This document shows positions 25,563-33,589 of a DNA stretch of 64,000 nucleotides, piece by piece; within the stretch, counting starts at the first letter, position 1, and every line of letters starts with the position of its first letter. The position numbers and the translations under genes were made by a program. Below the pieces are notes generated by a model. The model did not search any database, was not told the DNA's origin, and saw nothing but the letters and a program-made list of their open reading frames with translations. Origin of the DNA: an uncultured Duncaniella sp. Its GTDB lineage: Bacteria; Bacteroidota; Bacteroidia; Bacteroidales; Muribaculaceae. The stretch is taken from positions 62,001-126,000 of the forward strand of contig CAJTQR010000002.1 of the NCBI GenBank assembly GCA_910578515.1. Direction: 5' to 3'.

Positions 25563-25753
25563 AAGCTTATGATGTTAGTGAATATTGTCTGCGATGAAAA
25601 CGATGGCGGCTATGACCATATTTTTCGATGGTATGTATGATTTAGAGTGTAAACACACTTTTAAATTCCTTACAAAAATACAAAAAAACTTATGAAATGC
25701 ATAAAAAGTGGATAAAAAGAACTGAAATGGTGTTTTAGGACATATTTTTTATT

Positions 25754-25761
25754 TAAATTTG
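25754..25761 (+). promoter_or_regulatory. Promoter -7 box directly before the GT32 start codon
   Basis: TAAATTTG ends only 4 bases before the ATG at 25766, so transcription would begin at or beside the start codon and give a leaderless message. Confidence 0.45.
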
Positions 25762-25765
25762 TGGC

Positions 25766-26554
25766 ATGATACCTAACATTATACACTATTGTTGGTTTAG
25801 TGGCGAAGAGATGCCGGTCGTGGTCAAAGATTGTATTTCCAGCTGGCACAGATATATGCCTGACTATGAATATCGCCTTTGGGATATGAAGGCGATAGAA
25901 GAGATTGACTCGCAATTTTTACGGGAAGCCATCGAAGCCCGTAAATGGGCGTTTGCAGCTGATTATGTGCGTCTGTGGGCAGTGGAGAAGTATGGCGGGA
26001 TATATCTTGACACTGATATGGAGCTTTATTCCTCACTCGAACCGTTCCGGTCTGACAGAATGTTTATAGGCATGGAGCAGAGCCCTAATATGTTAGCAGG
26101 TAGACCATGGTCGTTTTTGACTGCGCATATTTTCGGCGCTGAGGCACACCATCCTTTCCTACAGGATTGTATGGAGTATTACAAGGGGAGGCATTTTCTT
26201 GTGTCCACCTCCGATAAATTGCCTGAGCGTTTCAGGTATGACATGAGAACGTCGCCAGAAATTTTTGCATTGATGGCAAATTCGCGGTATGATTACAATC
26301 CGTCAATCAAACGGGATAATAAACAGATTTGCCGCGATGGTCTGACCATTTATGAACCACGTATTTTTGACGCCTTGGTAAAAAAAGAGGATTCGGTAGC
26401 TAACCATAAGTGTCTTGGTAGCTGGCGGAGCGGTGCCGATTGTGGTAGCGAGGTTGTGACAAAGCCGACTTTCCGCCGCTATCTTGGAAATGGTCTGAGA
26501 ATGATAATAATCAATATCTTTAAAAAAATGGGCTACGTGCTGATGCGGATTTAG
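25766..26554 (+). CDS. Glycosyltransferase family 32 (OCH1-like) protein
   Basis: A 262-residue cytoplasmic glycosyltransferase. The opening MIPNIIHYCWFSGEEMP is typical of GT32, and the nucleotide-sugar/metal site is YVRLWAVEKYGGIYLDTDMEL, with the DxD motif near residue 89. Such enzymes add hexoses to surface glycans or capsule. The gene is not within a polysaccharide cluster; it precedes the duplicated-ABC gene by 67 bases, and that gene has its own promoter box. The possible leaderless start is noted separately. Confidence 0.9.
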   Translation: MIPNIIHYCWFSGEEMPVVVKDCISSWHRYMPDYEYRLWDMKAIEEIDSQFLREAIEARKWAFAADYVRLWAVEKYGGIYLDTDMELYSSLEPFRSDRMFIGMEQSPNMLAGRPWSFLTAHIFGAEAHHPFLQDCMEYYKGRHFLVSTSDKLPERFRYDMRTSPEIFALMANSRYDYNPSIKRDNKQICRDGLTIYEPRIFDALVKKEDSVANHKCLGSWRSGADCGSEVVTKPTFRRYLGNGLRMIIINIFKKMGYVLMRI

Positions 26555-26589
26555 GGCGCCGCGGGATGTGAGCGAACCGTTATTTTATG

Positions 26590-26597
26590 TACCTTTG
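26590..26597 (+). promoter_or_regulatory. Promoter -7 box of the duplicated-ABC gene
   Basis: TACCTTTG matches TAnnTTTG, with a predicted start near 26604. It lies inside the longest possible open frame (from 26568), so it argues for the later ATG at 26622. Confidence 0.55.
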
Positions 26598-26621
26598 CAG
26601 CGCGAATTTTTTGAACAGATA

Positions 26622-28055
26622 ATGCAAATGGACAATAGATATATCGTAAGTTTCGATAGTGAACGACTGGGATATGGGAGCGTGGTGCTCGGAAATCCGG
26701 TGAAGGCAGGTATTCCTGCCGGTGTCACTGTGGTGCTTGGCGCCAACGGTAGCGGAAAGACCACACTCGGCACCATTCTTGAGAAAGGGCGTTATGCTTA
26801 TGGCAACCGGCTCACATTCACACCCGATAAAATGAAGGTCAAGATGCTCTCCTTCACCGATATCCATTCGCTGAGCGGCATGGAGGTGCAGTACTATGAG
26901 CAGCGCCTCGAGGCAACCATGAACGACATGGTGCCTACGGTGGCTGAGATAATGGGTGAAAAAGTGGATTCGGAGGCATGGCGCGGACTCACAGCTACGC
27001 TCGGACTGCGCGATGTGGTGGATAAGAGGATAAATTATCTGTCAAGTGGTGAACTGCGTAAGCTTCTGCTTGTTAATGCGCTGATTGATATGCCTGACCT
27101 GCTTGTGCTTGACAATCCCTATATCGGTCTTGATGCCGCTTCGCGCGTGGAATTTGATGATACCATCAGGGCGATTGAGCGGAGAGGCGTGTCGGTGGTG
27201 ATGCTGCTGTGTGATGGCGCGGACATGCCCGATTACACCGGAGCTGTGCTTACCATGGAGGATTGTGTCATAACCTCAGTGGTTACCGAGCCGGATGCCA
27301 TAGCCTCAATGCGTAAGGATGAGGGTGTTGTCACTTTCAATGCCGATGAAATTCCTGCGGCTTCATTCTCAGGGGGAAAGATGGCTGACCATGATGTCAC
27401 ATTCGAGATAAAGTCGGGGCATGTGAGATATGGAGCCCGCGAGATACTGCGCGATGTGGATTGGTGTGTACGTCACGGCGAATGCTGGACGCTTACCGGA
27501 CCGAACGGAAGTGGCAAGTCGCTGTTGCTAAGTCTGATATGTGCGGACAACCCACAGACGTATGCCAATGATATCACACTTTTTGACCGCAAGCGCGGTT
27601 CGGGAGAAAGCATCTGGGAAATAAAGGACTGCATAGGTTACGTATCGCCCGAGATGCAACTGTATTTCCGCTCCACATCTCCGGTGCTTGAAATAGTGGT
27701 GCAGGGAATGCGGAATTCATTGAATAAATTCAAGGCACCCACTGACAGTGAGAAGGATGAGGCGAGGGGATGGCTGCGGCTTTTGGATATCCAGCATCTG
27801 GAGGAACGGCGTTTCGCCGAGCTCTCGGCAGGAGAGCAGCGCCTGGTGCTGGTGGCGAGGGCGCTCATCAAGCAGCCGCCGTTGCTTGTGCTCGATGAAC
27901 CGCTTCACGGACTTGACAGATATAGGAAACAGCGTGTCAAGGATATAATCGACGCATTGGTGGCGCGTAACGGTTCGTCGCTGATATTTGTGACCCACTA
28001 CACCTCAGAAATCCCATCATGTGTCACACATACCAAGACTTTGGTGAAATTATAG
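26622..28055 (+). CDS. Duplicated ABC ATPase, ModF/PhrA-like
   Basis: A 477-residue soluble protein with two ABC ATPase domains and no membrane segments. Domain 1 has Walker A GANGSGKT, signature LSSGE and a Walker B ending in LDNP, with asparagine where the catalytic glutamate should be, and no clear H-loop histidine. Domain 2 has GPNGSGKS, LSAGE, LDEP and the H-loop TH. The plan resembles ModF, whose role is poorly understood; no molybdate permease is nearby. ATG 26622 is chosen because a promoter box lies at 26590-26597. Domain 1 therefore probably binds ATP without efficient hydrolysis. The stop codon lies within the palindrome before gpmI. Confidence 0.85.
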   Translation: MQMDNRYIVSFDSERLGYGSVVLGNPVKAGIPAGVTVVLGANGSGKTTLGTILEKGRYAYGNRLTFTPDKMKVKMLSFTDIHSLSGMEVQYYEQRLEATMNDMVPTVAEIMGEKVDSEAWRGLTATLGLRDVVDKRINYLSSGELRKLLLVNALIDMPDLLVLDNPYIGLDAASRVEFDDTIRAIERRGVSVVMLLCDGADMPDYTGAVLTMEDCVITSVVTEPDAIASMRKDEGVVTFNADEIPAASFSGGKMADHDVTFEIKSGHVRYGAREILRDVDWCVRHGECWTLTGPNGSGKSLLLSLICADNPQTYANDITLFDRKRGSGESIWEIKDCIGYVSPEMQLYFRSTSPVLEIVVQGMRNSLNKFKAPTDSEKDEARGWLRLLDIQHLEERRFAELSAGEQRLVLVARALIKQPPLLVLDEPLHGLDRYRKQRVKDIIDALVARNGSSLIFVTHYTSEIPSCVTHTKTLVKL

Positions 28056-28072
28056 GGTAATTTAATTACCCT
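28054..28072. promoter_or_regulatory. 19-base perfect palindrome upstream of gpmI
   Basis: AGGGTAATT and AATTACCCT are perfectly symmetric around one T. The element overlaps the stop codon of the ABC gene and lies just before the gpmI -7 box (28088), covering the -33 region. A one-base centre makes a poor RNA hairpin, so a protein operator is the more natural reading. Confidence 0.5.
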
Positions 28073-28087
28073 CTGAATAGTTTTTTG

Positions 28088-28095
28088 TAACTTTG
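28088..28095 (+). promoter_or_regulatory. Promoter -7 box of gpmI
   Basis: TAACTTTG, exact consensus, giving a leader of about 100 bases. The leader has a 9-base stem (28106-28114 with 28122-28130) and a smaller AGAG/CTCT stem, then A-rich sequence up to the ATG. Confidence 0.7.
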
Positions 28096-28200
28096 CAGCA
28101 TAAGAACTGATTTTTGACTTTAAAATCAGTCTAAAAGAGATTCCACTCTCAAAAAATCAATTTGATACTAAATCAAAAATTATAAAAATCCAATAAAATC

Positions 28201-29715
28201 ATGGCTAAAAAAGCATTGTTAATGATTCTTGACGGATGGGGAATCGGAAATCACTCACAGAGCGATGCAATCTTCTCCACTCCCACTCCCTACTGGGATT
28301 ATCTAATGGAAACCTATCCCCACAGCCAGCTCCAGGCATCAGGCGAGAATGTAGGTCTGCCTGACGGACAGATGGGTAACTCGGAAGTAGGTCACCTGAA
28401 CATCGGAGCCGGCCGCGTGCTGTATCAGGACCTCGTTAAGATTAACAAGGCTTGCAAGGATGGTTCAATCCTGGAGAATCCTGAGATTATAAGTGCGTTC
28501 TCCTATGCCCGTGACCATGGCAAGGCAATTCATTTCATGGGTCTTACCAGCAACGGTGGCGTACACTCTTCACTTGAGCATCTTTTCGCTCTGTGCGACA
28601 TCGCAAAGCACTACGGTCTTGAGAAAGTATATATCCACTGTTTCATGGATGGTCGTGACACAGACCCCCGCAGCGGTAAAGGCTTCATCGAGGAGATTGA
28701 AAACCATTGCAAACAGTCGGCCGGAGTTGTCGCTTCAATCATAGGCCGTTACTATGCCATGGACCGTGACAAACGTTGGGAACGTGTGAAAGTAGCTTAT
28801 GACCTACTCGTAAAGGGTGAAGGCAAGCAGGCTACCGATATGGTCAAGGCTGTTCAGGAAAGCTACGATGAGGATGTGACCGACGAATTTATCAAGCCGA
28901 TTAATAATTCAACTGTCGACGGTACAATCAAGGAAGGTGACGCTGTGATTTTCTTCAACTACCGCAACGACCGTGCCAAGGAACTTACCGTGGCTCTTAC
29001 CCAGCACGATATACCTGAGGCAGGTATGACCACCATCCCTGACCTTCAGTATTACTGCATGACTCCCTACGATGCTTCATTCACAGGAGTGCATATCCTT
29101 TTCCCGAAGGAAAATGTGGAAAACACCCTTGGCGAATATCTCTCATCGCTCAACAAGAAGCAGCTCCACATCGCCGAGACAGAGAAGTATGCTCACGTGA
29201 CATTCTTCTTCAACGGTGGACGCGAAGAGCCCTACGAAGGTGAGGAACGTATCCTCGTTGCTTCACCCAAGGTGGCTACCTACGACCTCAAGCCTGAAAT
29301 GAGCGCTTACGAAGTTAAGGACCAGCTTGTGAAGGCTATCGGTGAAGAGAAGTATGACTTCATCGTGGTTAACTATGCTAACGGCGACATGGTAGGTCAT
29401 ACCGGCGTGTATGAAGCTATCCAGAAGGCAGTAAAGGCAGTGGACGAATGTGTCAAGGATACTGTTGAGGCAGCCAAGAAAGCCGGCTATGAGGTGATTA
29501 TCATCGCTGACCATGGTAATGCAGACAACGCGGTGAATGCCGACGGTACCCCCAACACCGCCCACTCACTCAATCCCGTGCCCTGTATCTACGTGACAGA
29601 ACGTAAGGATGCTAAGGTTGAGGATGGCAAACTCGCTGACGTGGCTCCCACCATGCTTAAAATCATGGGTCTGACTCAGCCTGCTGAAATGACCGGTCAC
29701 GCGCTGATTAACTGA
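28201..29715 (+). CDS. gpmI: 2,3-bisphosphoglycerate-independent phosphoglycerate mutase
   Basis: A 504-residue glycolytic enzyme converting 3-phosphoglycerate to 2-phosphoglycerate with two manganese ions. The first metal-binding motif MILDGWGIG and the phosphoserine nucleophile motif GQMGNSEVGHLNIGAGR (Ser about 61) are present, as are DGRDTDPRSG and, near the C-terminus, ADHGNADNAV and NTAHSLNPVP. Length matches the family. The gene is monocistronic with a promoter, structured leader, upstream palindrome and long terminator hairpin. Codon use is of the highly expressed type (strong preference for GAC, AAG, CGT). Confidence 0.97.
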   Translation: MAKKALLMILDGWGIGNHSQSDAIFSTPTPYWDYLMETYPHSQLQASGENVGLPDGQMGNSEVGHLNIGAGRVLYQDLVKINKACKDGSILENPEIISAFSYARDHGKAIHFMGLTSNGGVHSSLEHLFALCDIAKHYGLEKVYIHCFMDGRDTDPRSGKGFIEEIENHCKQSAGVVASIIGRYYAMDRDKRWERVKVAYDLLVKGEGKQATDMVKAVQESYDEDVTDEFIKPINNSTVDGTIKEGDAVIFFNYRNDRAKELTVALTQHDIPEAGMTTIPDLQYYCMTPYDASFTGVHILFPKENVENTLGEYLSSLNKKQLHIAETEKYAHVTFFFNGGREEPYEGEERILVASPKVATYDLKPEMSAYEVKDQLVKAIGEEKYDFIVVNYANGDMVGHTGVYEAIQKAVKAVDECVKDTVEAAKKAGYEVIIIADHGNADNAVNADGTPNTAHSLNPVPCIYVTERKDAKVEDGKLADVAPTMLKIMGLTQPAEMTGHALIN

Positions 29716-29750
29716 TTCAAACCGAATCCCAACCGGAAATAGATAAAAAC

Positions 29751-29803
29751 AGCGGGCAATTGTGAATTGACTGTCACCTAAGGTCAATTTTCAATTGCCC
29801 GCT
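29751..29803 (+). terminator. Terminator after gpmI
   Basis: The 21-base arms 29751-29771 and 29783-29803 pair with two mismatches; the end of the hairpin, CCCGCT, is followed by TTATATAT. The loop is 11 bases. Confidence 0.8.
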
Positions 29804-29873
29804 TTATATATCGTTTGACTTTTTACACAATTTCTTAATACTTACCTGCAGGATAATTGTTAAGTATAAATAT

Positions 29874-31070
29874 ATGGAATCGATTAAACAGTTGTACAAG
29901 ATAGGTCATGGACCCTCAAGCAGCCACACTATGGGACCGCTGAAGGCAGCCCAGGAATTTGGTGCCAAGTACAAGGGTGCATCCACCTTTGAGGTGACTC
30001 TATATGGCGCGCTTGCCGGTACCGGTAAGGGGCACATGACTGATGTGGCTATCCTCGATGCGCTCAATCCGATAGCCCCGGCGTCGATAATATGGGAACC
30101 GGATATATTTCTCCCTTTCCATCCCAACGGAATGAAATTCCGCGCCCTCGACGTTGACCGCCATGAGATTGGAAGTGATATAGTGTATTCAATCGGCGGA
30201 GGCGATATACTCCACGAAGGGGAGGAACGCCGTCCGAAGGAGATGGTCTATGGAATGTCGAGAATCTCCGATATACTTGCCTGGGCAGAGAAATCGGGCA
30301 GAAGTTTCTGGGAGTATGTGGAACTGAATGAGAATAGTGACGTGTGGGACTATCTGCGCGAAGTGTGGCAGGTGATGCGCGATGCTGTGGAGCGTGGCAT
30401 CGAGGCTGAGGGTGTGCTTCCCGGAGGACTTGGTGTGAGACGTAAGGCAGTGTCATATTATCTGCATGCTGCCGGACACAATGATTCGCTCCGTAGCCGT
30501 GGACTCGTGTATGCCTATGCACTTGCCGTGAGTGAGGAGAACGCCTCGGGCGGTAAGATTGTCACCGCTCCTACATGTGGTTCATGCGGTGTGCTTCCGG
30601 CTGTGCTATACCATCTGTCAAATTCCAAGGGATTCTCCGACAAGAGAATCCTCCGTGCGCTCGCCACAGCAGGACTGTTCGGAAGCGTGGTCAAACACAA
30701 TGCCTCCGTGTCAGGCGCCGAGGTAGGGTGCCAGGGTGAGGTAGGAGTGGCATGCGCCATGGCTGCCGCCGCCGCATCGCAGCTTTTCGGTGGTACACCG
30801 GCTCAGATAGAGTACTCGGCCGAGATGGGTCTTGAGCATCACCTCGGACTTACCTGCGACCCTGTGTGCGGACTCGTGCAGATACCATGTATCGAGCGCA
30901 ATGCCTATGCTGCAGCCCGTGCCCTTGACAGTAATCTCTATGCCTCATTCTCCGATGGTCGTCACTCGGTGACATTTGACCGCATTGTCGAGGTGATGAA
31001 ACAAACAGGACACGACCTCCCCTCAATCTACAAAGAGACTGCCCAGGGAGGTCTTGCTATAATAAAATAG
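29874..31070 (+). CDS. L-serine ammonia-lyase, iron-sulfur type
   Basis: A 398-residue single-chain L-serine dehydratase that converts serine to pyruvate and ammonia using a [4Fe-4S] cluster. The beta part is N-terminal (IGHGPSSSHTMGPLKAA, the typical start) and the alpha part C-terminal, with the cluster cysteines in TAPTCGSCGVLPAVL and CDPVCGLVQIPCIERN. It is similar to SdaA/SdaB. Being next to gpmI, it links 3-phosphoglycerate metabolism to serine breakdown, but a separate terminator stands between them. A 17-base perfect hairpin ends the transcript. Confidence 0.94.
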   Translation: MESIKQLYKIGHGPSSSHTMGPLKAAQEFGAKYKGASTFEVTLYGALAGTGKGHMTDVAILDALNPIAPASIIWEPDIFLPFHPNGMKFRALDVDRHEIGSDIVYSIGGGDILHEGEERRPKEMVYGMSRISDILAWAEKSGRSFWEYVELNENSDVWDYLREVWQVMRDAVERGIEAEGVLPGGLGVRRKAVSYYLHAAGHNDSLRSRGLVYAYALAVSEENASGGKIVTAPTCGSCGVLPAVLYHLSNSKGFSDKRILRALATAGLFGSVVKHNASVSGAEVGCQGEVGVACAMAAAAASQLFGGTPAQIEYSAEMGLEHHLGLTCDPVCGLVQIPCIERNAYAAARALDSNLYASFSDGRHSVTFDRIVEVMKQTGHDLPSIYKETAQGGLAIIK

Positions 31071-31147
31071 TGTAATTACCAGTCAAAGGACAAACTGAGG
31101 ATTAGATTTGTAAAAAAATAAGCTAATGGATTGAAATAAGTGGAATT

Positions 31148-31188
31148 GATGGCAATTTTATTTGAGCATTCCAAATAAAATTGCCATC
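31148..31188 (+). terminator. Terminator after L-serine dehydratase
   Basis: A perfect 17-base stem (31148-31164 with 31172-31188) with loop AGCATTC, 77 bases after the stop. The rest of 31189-31346 is AT-rich leader of the next gene without a clear -7 box. Confidence 0.75.
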
Positions 31189-31346
31189 TCTTAACAATTC
31201 AGATTGCAGCTTTTTTCATTGGATTGACTATGGCTAATTCTTACCCGGGTGTGAGTATTACCATTTTCAGTGACAAATTTTTCTGCATTTTTTGACAGAA
31301 ATGAGTAATTCGGACAGTAGTGTCTGAGAGAGATTTTAAAGATATC

Positions 31347-33437
31347 ATGAAGAAAATATATTTTATCACATTCTGTTTGATGTGCCTATTTGCTGCCAAT
31401 GCTTATGGAGATGTGCCAGAAGCGAATGGAGTGGCTGAACGTGTGAAGACAGTGATAATCGAAGGCAACCAAAATATGACTTTCGGCTCTTCTCCTGATG
31501 AGCCGGCTTCTAATCTGTATGCCTTGACTGTCACCGATGCAGAAGGGAATCCTATAAGCGAGGAGGAATTGAATGATTTCAGAGTCGAGTGGGATATAGA
31601 AGGTTTCAAGACCGAGAATGACCAGCCCGGACAGTATTGCGACTCCTATGGCGCATTCATTAAGAATAGTAAGCCATCACTCGAGACTTCTTTCGAACTT
31701 CGCAACGTGCCTATGAATTTCTATGGACGTATGACTGCCAAATTGATTTTGGGAAATCGAAGTTTCACTGCGCAAAAATATGTAGTGGCTTTGGGAAACA
31801 ACCGCCAACCTGATTCGCAGGTACTTCCTGTGGGAGGGTATCCAACGTCATTCAGTGATTACCCCGATACGTTAGTGGGAAGCACGGTGCTCATCGAGAA
31901 TCATGGGCAGGCTCAGGATGTTCTGTTCGGTCGCTGGATTATGGCTGGTAGTGACTCTGAAAAGAAAGCTGAATTGAGGAAGGATACCAATGGTGAAAAA
32001 TTTCTGAGAATTAGCGCGCCGACACCCAAAAAGTCACACATGCTGGCTAAGGCGATTACTCCACCTACTTCGCTCGTGGTATTTACATCGAAAGTGAGAT
32101 TTCATAATCCCGGTGCCGTGATGACACTCACCTCAAGGTTTCCTTTCAAGAGTAATGTAAAGATTTACACCAATCCTGTGACCCTTCGCTTCGACGGGCA
32201 CACACTAACCTTGAACGATGAGCCGCTGAGTTATGATAAGAGACCGGCTGAGATTAAGACAGACAATTGGTATGTAGTAAGGTTGGACGTAGACAAGTCG
32301 GACGAGACATGCCAGGTAACTGTGACCGACGAAAAAGGGAATACGATAGGGAAGAGTGAGCGGGTGAAATGGAAGCAAGGCTCTAAACCTGACTTTTTTA
32401 ATATCGGGTTTGATGATGAAGCTTCAGGAACCATTGATTTGGCAGAGTGTAAGGCGGAAGCTCCAAATGCCTATGCTGAGCGTTACAACACTCCGGTGGA
32501 GAAAGGAGTGTATCAATTGGTGGTGACCTATCAGGGAGAATTGTCAGCCGGATATGTGAACAGTGATTTGGCGGGCTATGTGTTGGGCTATCATGACGGT
32601 ATGGCAACAGATACACTGGAGATAGCTTGTCCACGTGAGATACTTGACCTGCGCATAGGCGCAGACAAGTTGGGTGTGGCGAAGATTGCTGATGTGCAGC
32701 TTACTAAACTGGAGCAACAGGAGCCCAAGGGGAAGAAAAAGTTACTCCATATAGGCGATTCCACCTCTGCCGGCGATGGCTCGTGGGCACGGGTGCTGGA
32801 GGAGGAATATGGAGAGAGTGAACTGGCTGACTTTTGTGAGTTCAGAAACAGGGGACTTAGCGGGCGCAATCTCGGCACATACTATCAGCAAGGTAAACTT
32901 GCGGAGGTGCTTCGCGACATTAACCCAGGCGATATCGTCATGGTGGGCAACAATGGTACCAACGGTATGAACTCAACATTTGAAGAGGATTTGAACTACT
33001 ACTTAGATGCACTTGAAGCTATGGGTGCCAAGATTATCATCAACAGTTATACGCCTCATGGTGCCGTAGCTAATTATGAAAAGGGATTCAATCATGAGAC
33101 CGGTACCTTCGATAGTTATCGACGCGATACTTACGACGTCGTGGCCCGAAAGGTGGCTGCCGAGCGGTCAAAGAGCGACCCCAATTATTTGGGCTTTGTG
33201 GAGATTGGCAAGAATGCCGACGCGATTTTCAACGCCTACGTCGCCGACTTCAAAGCCAATGGCTATGCTTCGCGTGAAGAAGCCGCACAGGCTATTATCA
33301 AATGCTTTAAGGACCATAACCACTATAATCACGGGGACTTGGCATGCCATCTGATGCTCTATGGTTATCCCAGTTCCTCGAAACCCGGCATAGTAGAACA
33401 AATTCAGTCGATTCTGAGTACTTATCTTTTGAAGTAA
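31347..33437 (+). CDS. Secreted SGNH/GDSL esterase with long N-terminal region
   Basis: A 696-residue exported protein. ATG 31347 gives a clean signal peptide (KKIYFITFCLMCLFAANAYG). Residues about 20-460 form beta-rich regions: bacterial Ig-like strands, then a region with lectin- or concanavalin-like character (VVRLDVDKSDETCQVTVTDEKGN). The C-terminal catalytic domain is an SGNH hydrolase like rhamnogalacturonan acetylesterase, with block I LLHIGDSTSAGDGS (Ser about 472), RGLSGRNLG, GDIVMVGNNGTNG, and the Asp-His pair in DHNHYNHGD (about 656-659). It probably removes acetyl groups from pectin- or host-glycan-type sugars. It converges on a GH31 glycosidase with a shared terminator, suggesting use of the same glycans. 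Confidence 0.85.
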   Translation: MKKIYFITFCLMCLFAANAYGDVPEANGVAERVKTVIIEGNQNMTFGSSPDEPASNLYALTVTDAEGNPISEEELNDFRVEWDIEGFKTENDQPGQYCDSYGAFIKNSKPSLETSFELRNVPMNFYGRMTAKLILGNRSFTAQKYVVALGNNRQPDSQVLPVGGYPTSFSDYPDTLVGSTVLIENHGQAQDVLFGRWIMAGSDSEKKAELRKDTNGEKFLRISAPTPKKSHMLAKAITPPTSLVVFTSKVRFHNPGAVMTLTSRFPFKSNVKIYTNPVTLRFDGHTLTLNDEPLSYDKRPAEIKTDNWYVVRLDVDKSDETCQVTVTDEKGNTIGKSERVKWKQGSKPDFFNIGFDDEASGTIDLAECKAEAPNAYAERYNTPVEKGVYQLVVTYQGELSAGYVNSDLAGYVLGYHDGMATDTLEIACPREILDLRIGADKLGVAKIADVQLTKLEQQEPKGKKKLLHIGDSTSAGDGSWARVLEEEYGESELADFCEFRNRGLSGRNLGTYYQQGKLAEVLRDINPGDIVMVGNNGTNGMNSTFEEDLNYYLDALEAMGAKIIINSYTPHGAVANYEKGFNHETGTFDSYRRDTYDVVARKVAAERSKSDPNYLGFVEIGKNADAIFNAYVADFKANGYASREEAAQAIIKCFKDHNHYNHGDLACHLMLYGYPSSSKPGIVEQIQSILSTYLLK

Positions 33438-33499
33438 AGATAGATTTTTTGACATTTAGTCCAAGATTATCCGGACATCACCGTTCGACTGGATGTGTG

Positions 33500-33559
33500 T
33501 ATAAAAATCATCAGCCATACAAGCATATTAACGAGCTTGTGTGGCTGATGATTTTTATA
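33500..33559. terminator. Long bidirectional terminator between esterase and GH31
   Basis: 25-base arms 33500-33524 and 33535-33559 pair with a single T/G exception that would still be a wobble pair in RNA; the loop is 10 bases. It lies between two convergent genes. Confidence 0.85.
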
Positions 33560-33589
33560 TTTCCAAAAGGAGAGCTATGGGAATCTGTT

